NCBI RefSeq assembly: GCF_900105675.1
Contig: NZ_LT629786.1
Span: 2,418,001 to 2,482,000, forward strand
Direction of reading: 5' to 3'
Length of the DNA: 64,000 nucleotides
DNA from: Pseudomonas synxantha
GTDB lineage: Bacteria; Pseudomonadota; Gammaproteobacteria; Pseudomonadales; Pseudomonadaceae
How positions within the stretch are numbered: the first letter of the stretch is position 1; the number at the start of each line of letters is the position of its first letter. The notes beneath the pieces were generated by a model, which had not been told where the DNA came from, did not search any database, and saw only the letters and a list, made by a program, of their open reading frames with translations. The translations under genes were made by a program, and so were the position numbers. Shown one piece after another: positions 51,266 through 60,914 of this stretch.

Positions 51266-52051
51266 TTAGAACGCCAGCTTGTAGCCCACGGCCATCAACA
51301 TCACCGCCAGGCACGGGCGCAGCACGCCGTCAGGAATTCGGCCGGTCATATGGCTGCCAAAATAGATCCCCGGCAACGACCCCATCAGCAAAAAGCCCAG
51401 CAGGTGCCAATCCATATTGCCCATGCTCGCGTGGCCCAGGCCCGCCACCAGGGTCAGGGGCACGGCGTGGGCAATCTCGGTGCCTACCAGCCGCCGCGTG
51501 GCGAGGAACGGGTAGAGGATAAACAGCGCCACCGTGCCCAGGGCGCCGGCGCCGATGGAGGTCAGGGCCACCATGGTGCCAAGGATCGCACCGGTGACCA
51601 CGGTCAGTGCGTTCAGGTTGCGCGGGCGCATATGGTAGTCGTCGCCGGCATGACGCTGGGCAAAGGCCAACAGGCTTTTCTTGAACAGGATCGCCAGGGC
51701 CGTGAGCAGCAACACCACGCCGAGGGCCTGCTTGATCACGGCGTTCATTGCGCTGGGGTCGGTGTGCAGGCTGGCGAGGAACCATAAGGTCAACAACACC
51801 GCCGGCACGCTGCCCAAGGTCAGCCAGCCGGTGATGCTCCAATCGATGTTCTTGTTCTTGCCGTGCACCAACACGCCACCGGACTTGGTGATGGCGGCAT
51901 ATAACAAGTCGGTGCCAACCGCAGTGGCCGGGTTGATACCGAACCACAACAGGATCGGCGTCATCAGCGAGCCCCCACCGACACCGGTCATGCCCACGAT
52001 AAAACCCACGATCAGGCCGGCCACCACGAAACCAAAATTACCTGCATCCAT
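51266..52051 (-). CDS. TauE/SafE-family sulfite/sulfonate exporter
   Basis: 261 residues, about eight hydrophobic segments in two homologous halves (GLIVGFIVGMTGVGGGSLMTPILLWFGI in the first, GAILGTMVALTSIGAGALGTVALFILY in the second). These are TauE/SafE (formerly DUF81) proteins, proposed to export sulfite, sulfoacetate or other organosulfur anions. The position just upstream of sfnG on the same strand suggests a role in sulfur metabolism. About 190 bases separate the two, holding sfnG's own sigma-54 promoter, so they need not be one operon. Confidence 0.88.
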   Translation of the reverse strand: MDAGNFGFVVAGLIVGFIVGMTGVGGGSLMTPILLWFGINPATAVGTDLLYAAITKSGGVLVHGKNKNIDWSITGWLTLGSVPAVLLTLWFLASLHTDPSAMNAVIKQALGVVLLLTALAILFKKSLLAFAQRHAGDDYHMRPRNLNALTVVTGAILGTMVALTSIGAGALGTVALFILYPFLATRRLVGTEIAHAVPLTLVAGLGHASMGNMDWHLLGFLLMGSLPGIYFGSHMTGRIPDGVLRPCLAVMLMAVGYKLAF

Positions 52052-52142
52052 TACAACTACCTGCGGCCTTATAAATTTCTGGCCGCAGGATAGCGATTTT
52101 TCTTATAACCACTTATACCAATGTGATCTGACTTTATGCCTT

Positions 52143-52913
52143 TTAGCTCAGTCGCTCACACAGGTAAGCCTGGGTCTGGTACGGGAAGGCTACGGTATCG
52201 CGGCCTTGCAGGGCGGGATGGGTATCGATCAAGGTGCGCAATTGCGCGGTGACCTTGGCTTTTTCCGCAGGGGGCAGCGCCGCGATAAAGCTCACCGACA
52301 GGAATCGATCCATAATCACTTCCTGGGGACTGCCCACGTGCTGGTAGGCAAAACAGGTCACTTGCGGAGCGCCAAAGTACTCACCGGTGAAAGCTTCGCG
52401 CCAACGCCCGGTGTGAAAGCGCGGGGTGTCGCCCTCATACGGGGTGATGATCTCAGTGATCGCCGCCACCCAGTCCACCGACTCATCGCGCACATTCCAC
52501 ACCAACCCCAGTCGCCCGCCAGGCTTGAGCACACGGTGGATTTCCGCCAGGGCAGCGTGGGTGGAGAACCAGTGAAATGCCTGGGCACACACCAGGGCAT
52601 CGACGCTGGCGGACGCCAAGGGGATGGACTCGGCGGTGCCGTCGAGCAGGCGGACATCCGGCAATAGCTTGGCCAACTGCGCGCCCATCTCTGCCACTGG
52701 CTCGACCGCAATCAGCGTCGGCGCCAGGCTGCTGAGCAAGCGGGTGAACTTGCCAGTGCCGGCGCCGAGGTCGACCACCGTCGATTGTGAATTGATCTGC
52801 AGCGCCTCGGCCAGCCAGGCGGTCAGTTGGCGCGGATAGTCCGGTCGGCCTTGGGCGTAAGTGACGGCCTGGGTCGAGAAACCCTGTTGAGCAGACGTGT
52901 GAACACCAGTCAT
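52143..52913 (-). CDS. Class I SAM-dependent methyltransferase
   Basis: 256 residues. SAM-binding motif I is visible as VVDLGAGTGKFTRLL near 46-60, motif II around LLDGTAESIPLA, and motif III around KPGGRLGLVWNVRDE. The start at 52913 (MTGVHTSAQQGFSTQA) is chosen because AGGAGAG precedes it; the frame opens at 52997 inside the neighbouring kinase gene. Similar to UbiE/Trm9-like small-molecule methyltransferases with an N-terminal VTYAQGRPDYP motif. Substrate unknown. It follows the two-component kinase on the same strand. Confidence 0.85.
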   Translation of the reverse strand: MTGVHTSAQQGFSTQAVTYAQGRPDYPRQLTAWLAEALQINSQSTVVDLGAGTGKFTRLLSSLAPTLIAVEPVAEMGAQLAKLLPDVRLLDGTAESIPLASASVDALVCAQAFHWFSTHAALAEIHRVLKPGGRLGLVWNVRDESVDWVAAITEIITPYEGDTPRFHTGRWREAFTGEYFGAPQVTCFAYQHVGSPQEVIMDRFLSVSFIAALPPAEKAKVTAQLRTLIDTHPALQGRDTVAFPYQTQAYLCERLS

Positions 52914-52972
52914 TGCCAATCTCTCCTCGGGTAAAGCGGGGCGCACAGTGTGCGCCCTTCCCCGCGGTTTTT

Positions 52973-54277
52973 CTAATCGGTTCGAGTGGGCAACCACACC
53001 CGAAACCGCGCGCCACCCAGGGGCGACGCCAGGGCCGTCAAGGTGCCGCCTTGGGCTTCCAGGGCACGCCGGCTGATCGCCAGGCCCAGGCCGAAACCGC
53101 CGGTGGCGCGGTCACGACTGCGATCCAGGCGGTAGAACGGCTCGAAGATGCGCTCGCGTTGATCCGCCGGAATGCCGATGCCATCGTCATCCACCCAGAT
53201 TTCACAGCCGTTGGGGCACACCTTGACGCCCACCTGGATGCGCTTGTCGCAGTAACGCGTAGCGTTGCGCAGCAAATTCTGCAACGCCCGGGCAGTAAGG
53301 CGCGGGTCGAGGCTGAAACGCTCAACCGTGCAGTCGAGCACCACATCGATGACGATCTCCGGGTTTTCCAGCTCGTCGTCGACACTGCCCAGCACGCTGT
53401 CGATAAACTCGTCCAGCGCCACTTCTACTCGCTCGGGCAATTGCGCCGGGTTTTGCAGGCGACTGTAGGACAGCAATTCCAGCACCAGTTCGTCCAGCTC
53501 GCGAATATGCGCCACCAGACTTTGCAAGCGTTCGCGGCTGGCCTCGGGCAAGTCTTCAGAAAGCGCCAGGGCCAGGCCGAAGTCCAGGCGTGTGAGCGGC
53601 GTGCGCAGTTCATGGGAGACCGCATTGAGCAAGTCACGCTGCTGGTTGAGCAGGTGCTCGATATCGTCTGCCATGGTATCGAACACAGCCGCCAGGCTGC
53701 CGATGCTGGAACTGGGCGGCAGTCGCGTGCGCTCCCCCAGGTGGCCCTTGCCCAACAGTGCGGCAGTGCTTTTCAGGCGTTCCAGGTCACGCCAGTGCGG
53801 GCGCAGCCAGACCAGCAGGCACGCCAACAGTGCCGCGCCGATCAGCACGTTCATCGACCAATACAGCAGGTTCATGTCCAGCGGATCCGGCGGCACGGTG
53901 AGCTTGACCGCGAACTGCTGGTTGATCGGCGAGCTGATTTCTTCCATCCAGCCCCACTCGCCCAGGCGGATCACCGGCTTGCCTTGCTCCAGCAGCTGTT
54001 CTTCCTGGGGTGTGTAGCGGGCGTCCTGGCGCAGCAGCAGCTCGACCTTCAACGGCGCGAAATCCTGGCTCAACTGGTCGGTGACCTGGGACCAGCGCTC
54101 CACCGGCGCGCGCTGGTATTGCTTGACCATCAGTTTTTGCAGGCCACGGGACTGCTCGACGTTGTAGTCCATGTAGCGGTGTTCGAACAGCTGGATCACC
54201 AGCTTGGGAATCAGGAAGATCGCCGCGCTATAAGTAACGATGGTGATCAGGTAGAGGCGTAGCAGCACACGGAACAT
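52973..54277 (-). CDS. Sensor histidine kinase (PA1438-like) paired with the mexMN regulator
   Basis: 434 residues. Two membrane helices (about 8-28 and 165-188) flank a periplasmic sensor of about 135 residues; HAMP (about 185-240), HisKA with the phospho-His in VSHELRTPLTRLDFG (about 248), and HATPase with N box (QNLLRNATRY), VDDDGIGIP and GFGLGLAIS motifs follow. It starts three bases after the response-regulator stop, so they form one unit. In gene order it matches P. aeruginosa PA1438-PA1437, next to mexMN (PA1435-PA1436). It probably senses a stimulus of the envelope and controls the pump. Confidence 0.9.
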   Translation of the reverse strand: MFRVLLRLYLITIVTYSAAIFLIPKLVIQLFEHRYMDYNVEQSRGLQKLMVKQYQRAPVERWSQVTDQLSQDFAPLKVELLLRQDARYTPQEEQLLEQGKPVIRLGEWGWMEEISSPINQQFAVKLTVPPDPLDMNLLYWSMNVLIGAALLACLLVWLRPHWRDLERLKSTAALLGKGHLGERTRLPPSSSIGSLAAVFDTMADDIEHLLNQQRDLLNAVSHELRTPLTRLDFGLALALSEDLPEASRERLQSLVAHIRELDELVLELLSYSRLQNPAQLPERVEVALDEFIDSVLGSVDDELENPEIVIDVVLDCTVERFSLDPRLTARALQNLLRNATRYCDKRIQVGVKVCPNGCEIWVDDDGIGIPADQRERIFEPFYRLDRSRDRATGGFGLGLAISRRALEAQGGTLTALASPLGGARFRVWLPTRTD

Positions 54278-54280
54278 GGT

Positions 54281-54982
54281 TCAGCATTCCCACTCGGAAC
54301 GGCTGAACAGATAGCCCTTGCCCCACACAGTCTTGATCTTGCGCGCCTCGCCGGCGTGGTCGTCGAACTTGCGGCGCAGCTTGGAGATCGCCACGTCCAC
54401 CGAGCGATCGGTGCCGTTGAACTCGATACCGCGCAGGCGCTGCAGGATCTGGTCGCGGCTGAGCACTTCGCCGGCATGCCGGGCCAGCACCACCAGCAGG
54501 TTGTATTCACCGCTGGACAGCTCCACTGCCTGCTCGCGCCAGGTCACGGTGCGCTCCGACAGGTCGATGCACAGGTTGCCCATGATGATCCGGTCGTTGG
54601 CCACCTGGGGTTCGGACAGGCTGCTGCGGCGCAGCAGCGTGCGCACCCGGGCCAGCAGCACACGCGGCTCGCAGGGCTTGGTGACATAGTCGTCGGCGCC
54701 CATCTCCAGGCCCAGTACCTGGTCATGGCTGTCGTCGCGGGCGGTCAGCATCAGGATCGGCAGGCCCGCCGAGTCGGCGCGCAACAGGCGGCAGACCTGC
54801 AGGCCGTCGAGGCCCGGCAACATCAGGTCGAGGATCACCAGGTCCGGCGGGTTCAGGCGCGCACGTTCGCGCACATGGTCGCCACGGCTGAGCACGCAGA
54901 CGTGGTAGCCGTTGCGTTCCAGGTAGCTGGCAATCAGCTCGGAGAGTGCGGCGTCGTCTTCGACCAGGAGGATGTTGGGCAT
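54281..54982 (-). CDS. OmpR-family response regulator (RstA-like)
   Basis: 233 residues. Receiver domain with acidic pocket (LLVEDDAALS), phospho-Asp in LVILDLMLPGLDG (about 53) and the Lys in ADDYVTKPCEP; then an OmpR/PhoB winged helix (about 130-230, ending FDDHAGEARKIKTVWGKGYLFS). It lies divergent to mexM, with about 290 bases between the two start codons; the shared gap holds a REPIN. It is the natural regulator of the mexMN operon. The name RstA is by general similarity. Confidence 0.9.
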   Translation of the reverse strand: MPNILLVEDDAALSELIASYLERNGYHVCVLSRGDHVRERARLNPPDLVILDLMLPGLDGLQVCRLLRADSAGLPILMLTARDDSHDQVLGLEMGADDYVTKPCEPRVLLARVRTLLRRSSLSEPQVANDRIIMGNLCIDLSERTVTWREQAVELSSGEYNLLVVLARHAGEVLSRDQILQRLRGIEFNGTDRSVDVAISKLRRKFDDHAGEARKIKTVWGKGYLFSRSEWEC

Positions 54983-55029
54983 GAAGGTGTTTCCAATAAA
55001 TACTGTTTGCTGGGTGTACAGGGATCCAA

Positions 55030-55118
55030 TGTGGGAGGGGGCTTGCCCCCGATAGCGGTGTGTCAGCTATAGATAAGCTGACTGAAACACTGCAATCGGG
55101 GGCAAGCCCCCTCCCACA
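55030..55118. repeat. REPIN between the two-component genes and mexM
   Basis: Inverted cores GTGGGAGGGGGCTTGCCCCCGATAG and CAATCGGGGGCAAGCCCCCTCCCACA. It lies in the divergent intergenic region, about 150 bases upstream of mexM, so it does not overlap the likely mexM promoter. Confidence 0.9.
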
Positions 55119-55272
55119 TTGAACCTTCAATAATTGCAGGATTGTGCAAGGATATACGCCCCCTGCCTACTATGGGCCGTACCTTACACTTCTTCACACA
55201 CGACCTACACAGCTTCACAGCACCACGGCGCAGGTGTCCTTAGGATGCGCCAGTCAATATTGGGATAAGAGC

Positions 55273-56415
55273 ATGTCGAAGAATCTATTTGCGCCGTTTT
55301 GCCTGCTGGCCCTCACACTGGCGCTGAGCGCGTGTGGCCAGTCAGCAGACGAGGCGCCACAAATGCCCCTGGCCAAAGTGCGCATTGAAACCCTGCAGGC
55401 CAAGCCCCTGTCCATCACCAACGAACTGAGCGGGCGTATCGCCGCGCCACGGATTGCCGAAGTGCGCGCCCGGGTCGCCGGGGTGGTCATGCAGCGGGTG
55501 TTCAACGAAGGGCGCGATGTGAAACAGGGCGACGTGCTGTTCCGTATTGACCCCGCGCCGTTCAAGGCTGATCTGGACAGCGCCCAGGCCAACCTGAGCA
55601 AGGCCGAGGCCAATGCCTTCCAGGCACGCTTGCAGGAGCAGCGTTACAGCCAGTTGGTCGAAGGCAACGCCATCAGCGGCCAGGAATACGACAACGCCCG
55701 TGCTGCCTTGCGCCAGGCCAACGCCGAAATCGCCGCCAACAAGGCCGCCGTCGAGCGTGCCAAGTTGAACCTGGGCTATGCCACCGTGACTGCGCCGATT
55801 TCCGGGCGCATCGGCCGCGCCCTGGTCACCGAGGGCGCGCTGGTCGGCCAGAACGAAGCCACGCCGCTGGCGATCATCCAGCAACTGGACCCGATCCACG
55901 CTGACCTCACCCAGTCCACCCGAGAGTTGAATGACCTGCGCCGCGCCTTTCGCGCCGGCAGCTTGAAGCAGGTCGGCCAGGACCAGGCCAAGGCCACCCT
56001 GATCGAGGATGACGGCGGCCTGTACCCGTTGCCGGGCAAATTGCTGTTCGCCGAGATCAGCGTCGACCCTGGCACCGGGCAGATCACGCTGCGCAGCGAG
56101 TTCCCCAACCCGGACCTCGACCTGTTGCCCGGCAGTTTCGTCCGGGTGCGCCTGGAGCAGGCCGTGGACAAGCAAGGCATCAGTGTGCCGCAACGCGCCA
56201 TCACCCGTGACAGTGCCGGCATCCCGATGGTGCTGCTGCTGGACGCCGAGCAGACCGTCAGCCAGCAACCGGTGGAATTGGGTGCGGTGATCGAGGATCG
56301 CTGGATCGTCACCAGCGGCCTCAAGCCCGGCGACCGCATCATCGTCGAGGGCCTGCAACACGCGCGCCCCGGTGAAAAAGTTGAAGTGGACGACAGCCCG
56401 CTCGTAAAGGAATAA
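55273..56415 (+). CDS. mexM: RND periplasmic adaptor lipoprotein MexM-like
   Basis: 380 residues from the ATG at 55273; the frame opens at 55144 but only this start gives a lipoprotein signal (LALTLALSAC, lipidated Cys near 23). Lipoyl/helical hairpin/beta-barrel layout as in MexA: SGRIAAPRIAEVRARVAGVV, DPAPFKADLDSAQANLSKAEA, then NLGYATVTAPISGRIGRALVTEGALVG. It connects the inner-membrane pump to an outer-membrane channel. The ribosome site (AAGAG) is weak. The operon lacks a channel gene; in P. aeruginosa MexMN uses OprM. Confidence 0.88.
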   Translation: MSKNLFAPFCLLALTLALSACGQSADEAPQMPLAKVRIETLQAKPLSITNELSGRIAAPRIAEVRARVAGVVMQRVFNEGRDVKQGDVLFRIDPAPFKADLDSAQANLSKAEANAFQARLQEQRYSQLVEGNAISGQEYDNARAALRQANAEIAANKAAVERAKLNLGYATVTAPISGRIGRALVTEGALVGQNEATPLAIIQQLDPIHADLTQSTRELNDLRRAFRAGSLKQVGQDQAKATLIEDDGGLYPLPGKLLFAEISVDPGTGQITLRSEFPNPDLDLLPGSFVRVRLEQAVDKQGISVPQRAITRDSAGIPMVLLLDAEQTVSQQPVELGAVIEDRWIVTSGLKPGDRIIVEGLQHARPGEKVEVDDSPLVKE

Positions 56416-56421
56416 CCCGTC

Positions 56422-59400
56422 ATGCCGCAGTTCTTTATTGACCGCCCGATTTTTGCCTGGGTGGTGGCCCTGTTTATCCTGCTTGCTGGCTTCCTGGCGA
56501 TCCCGCAGTTGCCGGTAGCCCAGTACCCCAACGTCGCGCCACCGAAGGTGGAAATCTACGCGGTGTACCCAGGTGCTTCGGCCCAGACCCTGGATGAAAG
56601 CGTGGTCAGCCTGATCGAGCAGGAGCTCAACGGTGCCGATCACCTGCTGTATTTCGAATCCCAGAGCAGCCTGGGTTCGGCGACGATCACCGCGACCTTC
56701 CAGCCGGGCACCGACCCGGAAATGGCCCAGGTGGATGTGCAGAACCGCCTCAAGGTGGTCGAGCCGCGACTGCCGCAAGCCGTGACCCAACAAGGCTTGC
56801 AGGTGGAAAAAGTCTCCGCCGGCTTCCTGCTGCTGGTGACCTTGACCTCCAACGACGGCAAGCTTGACGACGTGGCGCTAAGCGATTACCTGGCGCGCAA
56901 CGTGATGAACGAACTCAAACGCCTGGACGGCGTCGGCAAGGCCCAATTGTATGGCGCCGAACGCGCCATGCGCATCTGGATCGACCCGCAGAAGCTGATC
57001 GGTTTCAATCTCACGCCGGCTGACGTCAGCGCCGCGATCAGCGCGCAGAACGCCCAGGTCTCGGCGGGCAGCATCGGTGACTTGCCAGGCACCAATACTC
57101 AGGAAATCACCGCGGCGATCCTGGTCAAGGGCCAATTGTCGACCCCTGCGGAGTTCGCCGACATCGTGCTCAAGGCCAACCCCGACGGCTCGACCGTGCG
57201 CATCGGTGATGTGGCGCGGGTCGAAGTCGGCAGCCAGGAATACCAGTTCTCTACTCGCCTGAACGGCAAGCCCTCCACCGCCGTCAGCGTGCAATTGTCG
57301 CCGGGCGCCAACGCGCTGAGCACCGCTACCCTGGTGCGGGCAAAGATGGACGAACTGTCGCGCTATTTCCCGGCCAATGTGGAATACAAGATCCCCTACG
57401 ACACCTCGCCGTTCGTCAAGGTCTCGATCACCAAGGTGGTCTACACCTTGCTTGAGGCCATGGCGCTGGTGTTTGCGGTGATGTTCCTGTTCCTGCAGAA
57501 CGTGCGCTACACCTTGATCCCTACCCTGGTGGTGCCGATTGCGCTGATGGGCACCTTTGCCACCATGCTGTTGCTGGGTTTCTCGATCAACGTACTGACC
57601 ATGTTCGGCATGGTGCTGGCCATCGGCATCCTGGTGGACGATGCCATCGTGGTGGTGGAAAACGTCGAGCGCATCATGGCCACCGAGGGTCTGTCGCCCA
57701 AGGACGCGACGAAAAAAGCCATGGGCCAGATCACCGGGGCCATCATCGGTATCACCCTGGTGCTGGTGGCGGTGTTCCTGCCGATGGCGTTCATGCCAGG
57801 TTCCGTGGGGGTGATCTACCAGCAGTTCTCGCTGTCGATGGCCACCTCGATCCTGTTCTCGGCGTTCCTCGCCCTGACCTTGACCCCGGCCCTGTGCGCC
57901 ACCTTGCTCAAACCGATTGCCAAGGGCGAGCACCACGCCAAGGGCGGTTTCTTCGGCTGGTTCAACAAGCGCTTTGACCAACTCACCAATCGCTATGAAG
58001 GTTGGGTGGCGTACGCCCTCAAGCGCAGCGGCCGCTACCTGCTGATCTACCTGGTATTGCTGGTGGGTATGGGGCTGCTGTTCAGCCGCCTGCCCTCCTC
58101 GTTCCTGCCAGTGGAAGACCAGGGCTACACCATCACCGATATCCAGTTGCCGCCAGGGGCCAGCAAGAACCGTACGGTGCGGGTTGCCGAGCAGATCGAG
58201 GCGCATAACGCCGAGGAGCCGGGGGTGGGTGATACCACCATGATCATGGGCTTCAGTTTCTCCGGCGCCGGGCAGAACGCGGCGCTGGCGTTCACCACGC
58301 TCAAAGACTGGTCGGAACGCGGCAGCGATGACTCGGCGGCGTCGATTGCCGACCGCGCCAATATGGCCTTCAGCGAACTCAAGGATGCGATTGCCTATGC
58401 AGTCCTGCCACCGCCGGTGGACGGCCTCGGCACCTCCAGCGGGTTCGAGTTCCGCTTACAGGATCGCGGTGGCGTCGGCCATGCCGGGTTGATGGCCGCA
58501 CGTACCGAATTGCTGGACGCGGCGGCGAAAAGCCCGATCCTGGCCAACGTGCGCGAAAGCGCCCTGGCCGAAGCGCCACAAGTGCAGCTGGAAGTCGACC
58601 GCAAGCAGGCCAATGCCCTGGGTGTTTCGTTTGCCGACGTCGGCAATGTGCTCTCCTCGGCAATTGGTTCGGCGTATATCAATGACTTCCCCAACCAGGG
58701 CCGCATGCAGCGCGTGGTGGTGCAAGCCGAAGGCGACCAGCGCAGCCAGGTCGCCGACCTGATGAAGATCAACGTGCGCAACAACGCCGGCAAGATGGTG
58801 CCGCTGTCGGCCTTTGTCGAAGCCAAGTGGACCCAAGGCCCGACACAGCTGACCCGTTACAACGGCTACCCGGCCATCGCCATCAGCGGTGAAGCGGCGC
58901 CGGGGCACAGCACCGGCGAGGCCATGGAGGAAATCCAGCGCCTGGTCAGCCAGTTGCCTGCGGGCCTGGGCCAGGAATGGACCGGCTTGTCCTTGCAGGA
59001 ACGCCTGTCCGGTTCCCAGGCACCGTTGCTGCTGGTGCTGTCGCTGCTGATCGTGTTCCTATGCCTGGCAGCGCTGTATGAAAGCTGGTCGATACCCACC
59101 TCGGTGTTGCTGGTGGTGCCCCTGGGTGTGCTGGGTGCGGTCCTGGCCGTGTCCTTGCGTGGCATGCCTAACGATGTGTTCTTCAAGGTCGGCCTGATCA
59201 CCATCATCGGCCTGTCGGCGAAGAACGCGATCCTGATCATCGAGTTCGCCAAGGACCTGTATGACCAGGGTGAGGACTTGATCGAAGCCACCTTGAAGGC
59301 AGCACGGCTGCGGCTGCGGCCGATCATCATGACCTCGCTGGCGTTTATCCTCGGCGTGGTACCGCTGGCGATTGCCACCGGGGCCAGCTCGGCGAGCCAG

Positions 59401-59511
59401 CAGGCGATTGGTACGGGGGTGATCGGCGGGATGATCACGGCGACGTTGGCAGTGGTGTTCGTGCCGGTGTTTTTTGTGGTGGTGATGAAGTTGGTGCGCA
59501 GGCGTCGATAA
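56422..59511 (+). CDS. mexN: RND multidrug efflux transporter, MexN-like
   Basis: 1029 residues, HAE1 type. Start MPQFFIDRPIFAWVVALFI, TM4 proton-relay region LVDDAIVVVENVERIM, and the C-terminal TM10-12 stretch GLSAKNAILIIEFAKDLY are intact. The two large periplasmic loops are complete. It begins 6 bases after mexM. It belongs to the same superfamily as MuxB/MuxC but to the MexB/AcrB branch, as a homotrimer. P. aeruginosa MexMN exports amphenicols and beta-lactams; here only inferred. Confidence 0.9.
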   Translation: MPQFFIDRPIFAWVVALFILLAGFLAIPQLPVAQYPNVAPPKVEIYAVYPGASAQTLDESVVSLIEQELNGADHLLYFESQSSLGSATITATFQPGTDPEMAQVDVQNRLKVVEPRLPQAVTQQGLQVEKVSAGFLLLVTLTSNDGKLDDVALSDYLARNVMNELKRLDGVGKAQLYGAERAMRIWIDPQKLIGFNLTPADVSAAISAQNAQVSAGSIGDLPGTNTQEITAAILVKGQLSTPAEFADIVLKANPDGSTVRIGDVARVEVGSQEYQFSTRLNGKPSTAVSVQLSPGANALSTATLVRAKMDELSRYFPANVEYKIPYDTSPFVKVSITKVVYTLLEAMALVFAVMFLFLQNVRYTLIPTLVVPIALMGTFATMLLLGFSINVLTMFGMVLAIGILVDDAIVVVENVERIMATEGLSPKDATKKAMGQITGAIIGITLVLVAVFLPMAFMPGSVGVIYQQFSLSMATSILFSAFLALTLTPALCATLLKPIAKGEHHAKGGFFGWFNKRFDQLTNRYEGWVAYALKRSGRYLLIYLVLLVGMGLLFSRLPSSFLPVEDQGYTITDIQLPPGASKNRTVRVAEQIEAHNAEEPGVGDTTMIMGFSFSGAGQNAALAFTTLKDWSERGSDDSAASIADRANMAFSELKDAIAYAVLPPPVDGLGTSSGFEFRLQDRGGVGHAGLMAARTELLDAAAKSPILANVRESALAEAPQVQLEVDRKQANALGVSFADVGNVLSSAIGSAYINDFPNQGRMQRVVVQAEGDQRSQVADLMKINVRNNAGKMVPLSAFVEAKWTQGPTQLTRYNGYPAIAISGEAAPGHSTGEAMEEIQRLVSQLPAGLGQEWTGLSLQERLSGSQAPLLLVLSLLIVFLCLAALYESWSIPTSVLLVVPLGVLGAVLAVSLRGMPNDVFFKVGLITIIGLSAKNAILIIEFAKDLYDQGEDLIEATLKAARLRLRPIIMTSLAFILGVVPLAIATGASSASQQAIGTGVIGGMITATLAVVFVPVFFVVVMKLVRRRR

Positions 59512-59543
59512 GGTATTTATGATCTAAGGAATCAAGCTTTTAG

Positions 59544-59561
59544 ACTGTCAATTCTGACAGT
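59544..59561. terminator. Short hairpin after mexN
   Basis: ACTGTCA-ATTC-TGACAGT, perfect 7-bp stem, 33 bases past the mexN stop. No T-run follows. It may be a weak terminator or an operator for the next gene. Confidence 0.35.
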
Positions 59562-59651
59562 ATGCAAGAGATTTCTTCCGCGCTAGATTGAGGGTGAATC
59601 AACGTTTCTGCACAACAGAAATATCCCTCGATCCAGTCAAGGAGATTGATC

Positions 59652-60095
59652 ATGCTGGGTAAAAATAAGTTTCGACGCACAACGGGCAAGTACGAAAGCG
59701 ATACTTCGTTAAACCAATCTTACAAATACAGATCAACCAAGGTCAGCATGAAGACCACTGATATCTATCAGGTAAGGGTAGAGACCGAGGACAGTAACTT
59801 CTCCGCAGGCCTCCTGAAGGTTTACTTGCTTCTTAGTGCGGACGCTCCCTCACAGGCTGACGCAGCGCCGGTCGGCGATAACGAATTGTTTCAAGTACTC
59901 GTCTGGTATCCAGTAGGGAATGATTTCTATCGACTTGACAGCGCGGACAGTGGCCGCGTCACTTATGACTTTAACAGCAACGAGCAAACGTTCAGCGCAA
60001 CCATCAGTTTTGAAGTTAAAGGTAATAGCTCCGAACCGGGTTATAGCTTTACCAATGGAGCGGTGGAGGTTAGAGGCATAGACTCTGACTATTAA
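59652..60095 (+). CDS. Unknown 147-residue protein, AT-richer
   Basis: I do not recognise this gene. AAGGAGA about 7 bases before the ATG at 59652 is a strong ribosome site. The protein starts MLGKNKFRRTTGKYESDTSL without a signal peptide, is polar and acidic towards the end, and looks all-beta (YQVRVETEDSNFSAGLLKVYLLLSA; GRVTYDFNSNEQTFSATISFEVKG). No cysteine. Base composition is lower in GC than its neighbours, suggesting recent arrival. It sits alone between mexN and the DUF1345 gene. Confidence 0.7.
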   Translation: MLGKNKFRRTTGKYESDTSLNQSYKYRSTKVSMKTTDIYQVRVETEDSNFSAGLLKVYLLLSADAPSQADAAPVGDNELFQVLVWYPVGNDFYRLDSADSGRVTYDFNSNEQTFSATISFEVKGNSSEPGYSFTNGAVEVRGIDSDY

Positions 60096-60198
60096 AATAC
60101 TGCAAACATTTGGCTTATCAGGCTGCATTTGGCGCTTTCAAGCACGCACGCGTTCGAATAGGCTTGGGCACTCAGTCCCCCGTGTGTTTTGAGTGCCT

Positions 60199-60840
60199 AT
60201 GCCCTTCCTCGCCCGCACCCACCCTCGCCTCTCATCCGCCGCCGTATTGGGCCTCGCCGTCGGCCTCCTGGCCCCGGCCGACACCGTCGCGAGCAAAATC
60301 CTCATCGGCTGGAACGCCGGGGTCTGGACTTACCTGGTACTGATGCTGTCGCTGACCATTCGCGCCAAGGCCGAGGACGTCAAGCGCATCGCCGAAATCG
60401 AAGACGAGAACGCCGGCCTGGTGCTGTTCATGGTATGCATCGCCGCCATCGCCAGTCTGGCGACCATCACCTTCGAATTGGTGGGGAGCAAGGACCTGGC
60501 CAGCTCCGAGCGTTTGTTGCATTACGGCTTTACCGGCTTGACGGTGATCGGCTCATGGTTGCTGATCGGGGTGATTTTCAGCGTGCACTACGCCAGGCTC
60601 TATTACACCTGGCAGGGCAAGGAGCCGGCACTGCGCTTTGCCGAAGGCTTGCTCACCCCCAATTACTGGGATTTCCTGTATTTCTCTTTTACCATCGGCG
60701 TGGCGGTGCAGACCTCGGACGTGGGCGTTGCGACCCGTGGCCTGCGCAAAGTTGTGCTGGGGCAGTCGTTGATCGGGTTTCTATTCAATACCGCCATCCT
60801 GGGGTTTTCGATCAACATCGCCGCCGGGCTGTTCGGCTAG
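60199..60840 (+). CDS. DUF1345 family membrane protein
   Basis: 213 residues, five to six membrane helices. The pattern [53 protein letters not shown] is typical of DUF1345. Function unknown. The ATG at 60199 is preferred to an in-frame GTG six bases earlier; no good ribosome site is seen at either. Stand-alone gene. Confidence 0.8.
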   Translation: MPFLARTHPRLSSAAVLGLAVGLLAPADTVASKILIGWNAGVWTYLVLMLSLTIRAKAEDVKRIAEIEDENAGLVLFMVCIAAIASLATITFELVGSKDLASSERLLHYGFTGLTVIGSWLLIGVIFSVHYARLYYTWQGKEPALRFAEGLLTPNYWDFLYFSFTIGVAVQTSDVGVATRGLRKVVLGQSLIGFLFNTAILGFSINIAAGLFG

Positions 60841-60914
60841 GGCTGCACAAACCTTCTAGACGCTCACACAACCGCCGAGCATGAATACGCTTAACTTTTC
60901 CATCTCGGTGGTTT

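Noticed and set aside
59646..59651. TTG start for the unknown gene
   Set aside because: The ATG at 59652 has the better spacing to AAGGAGA.
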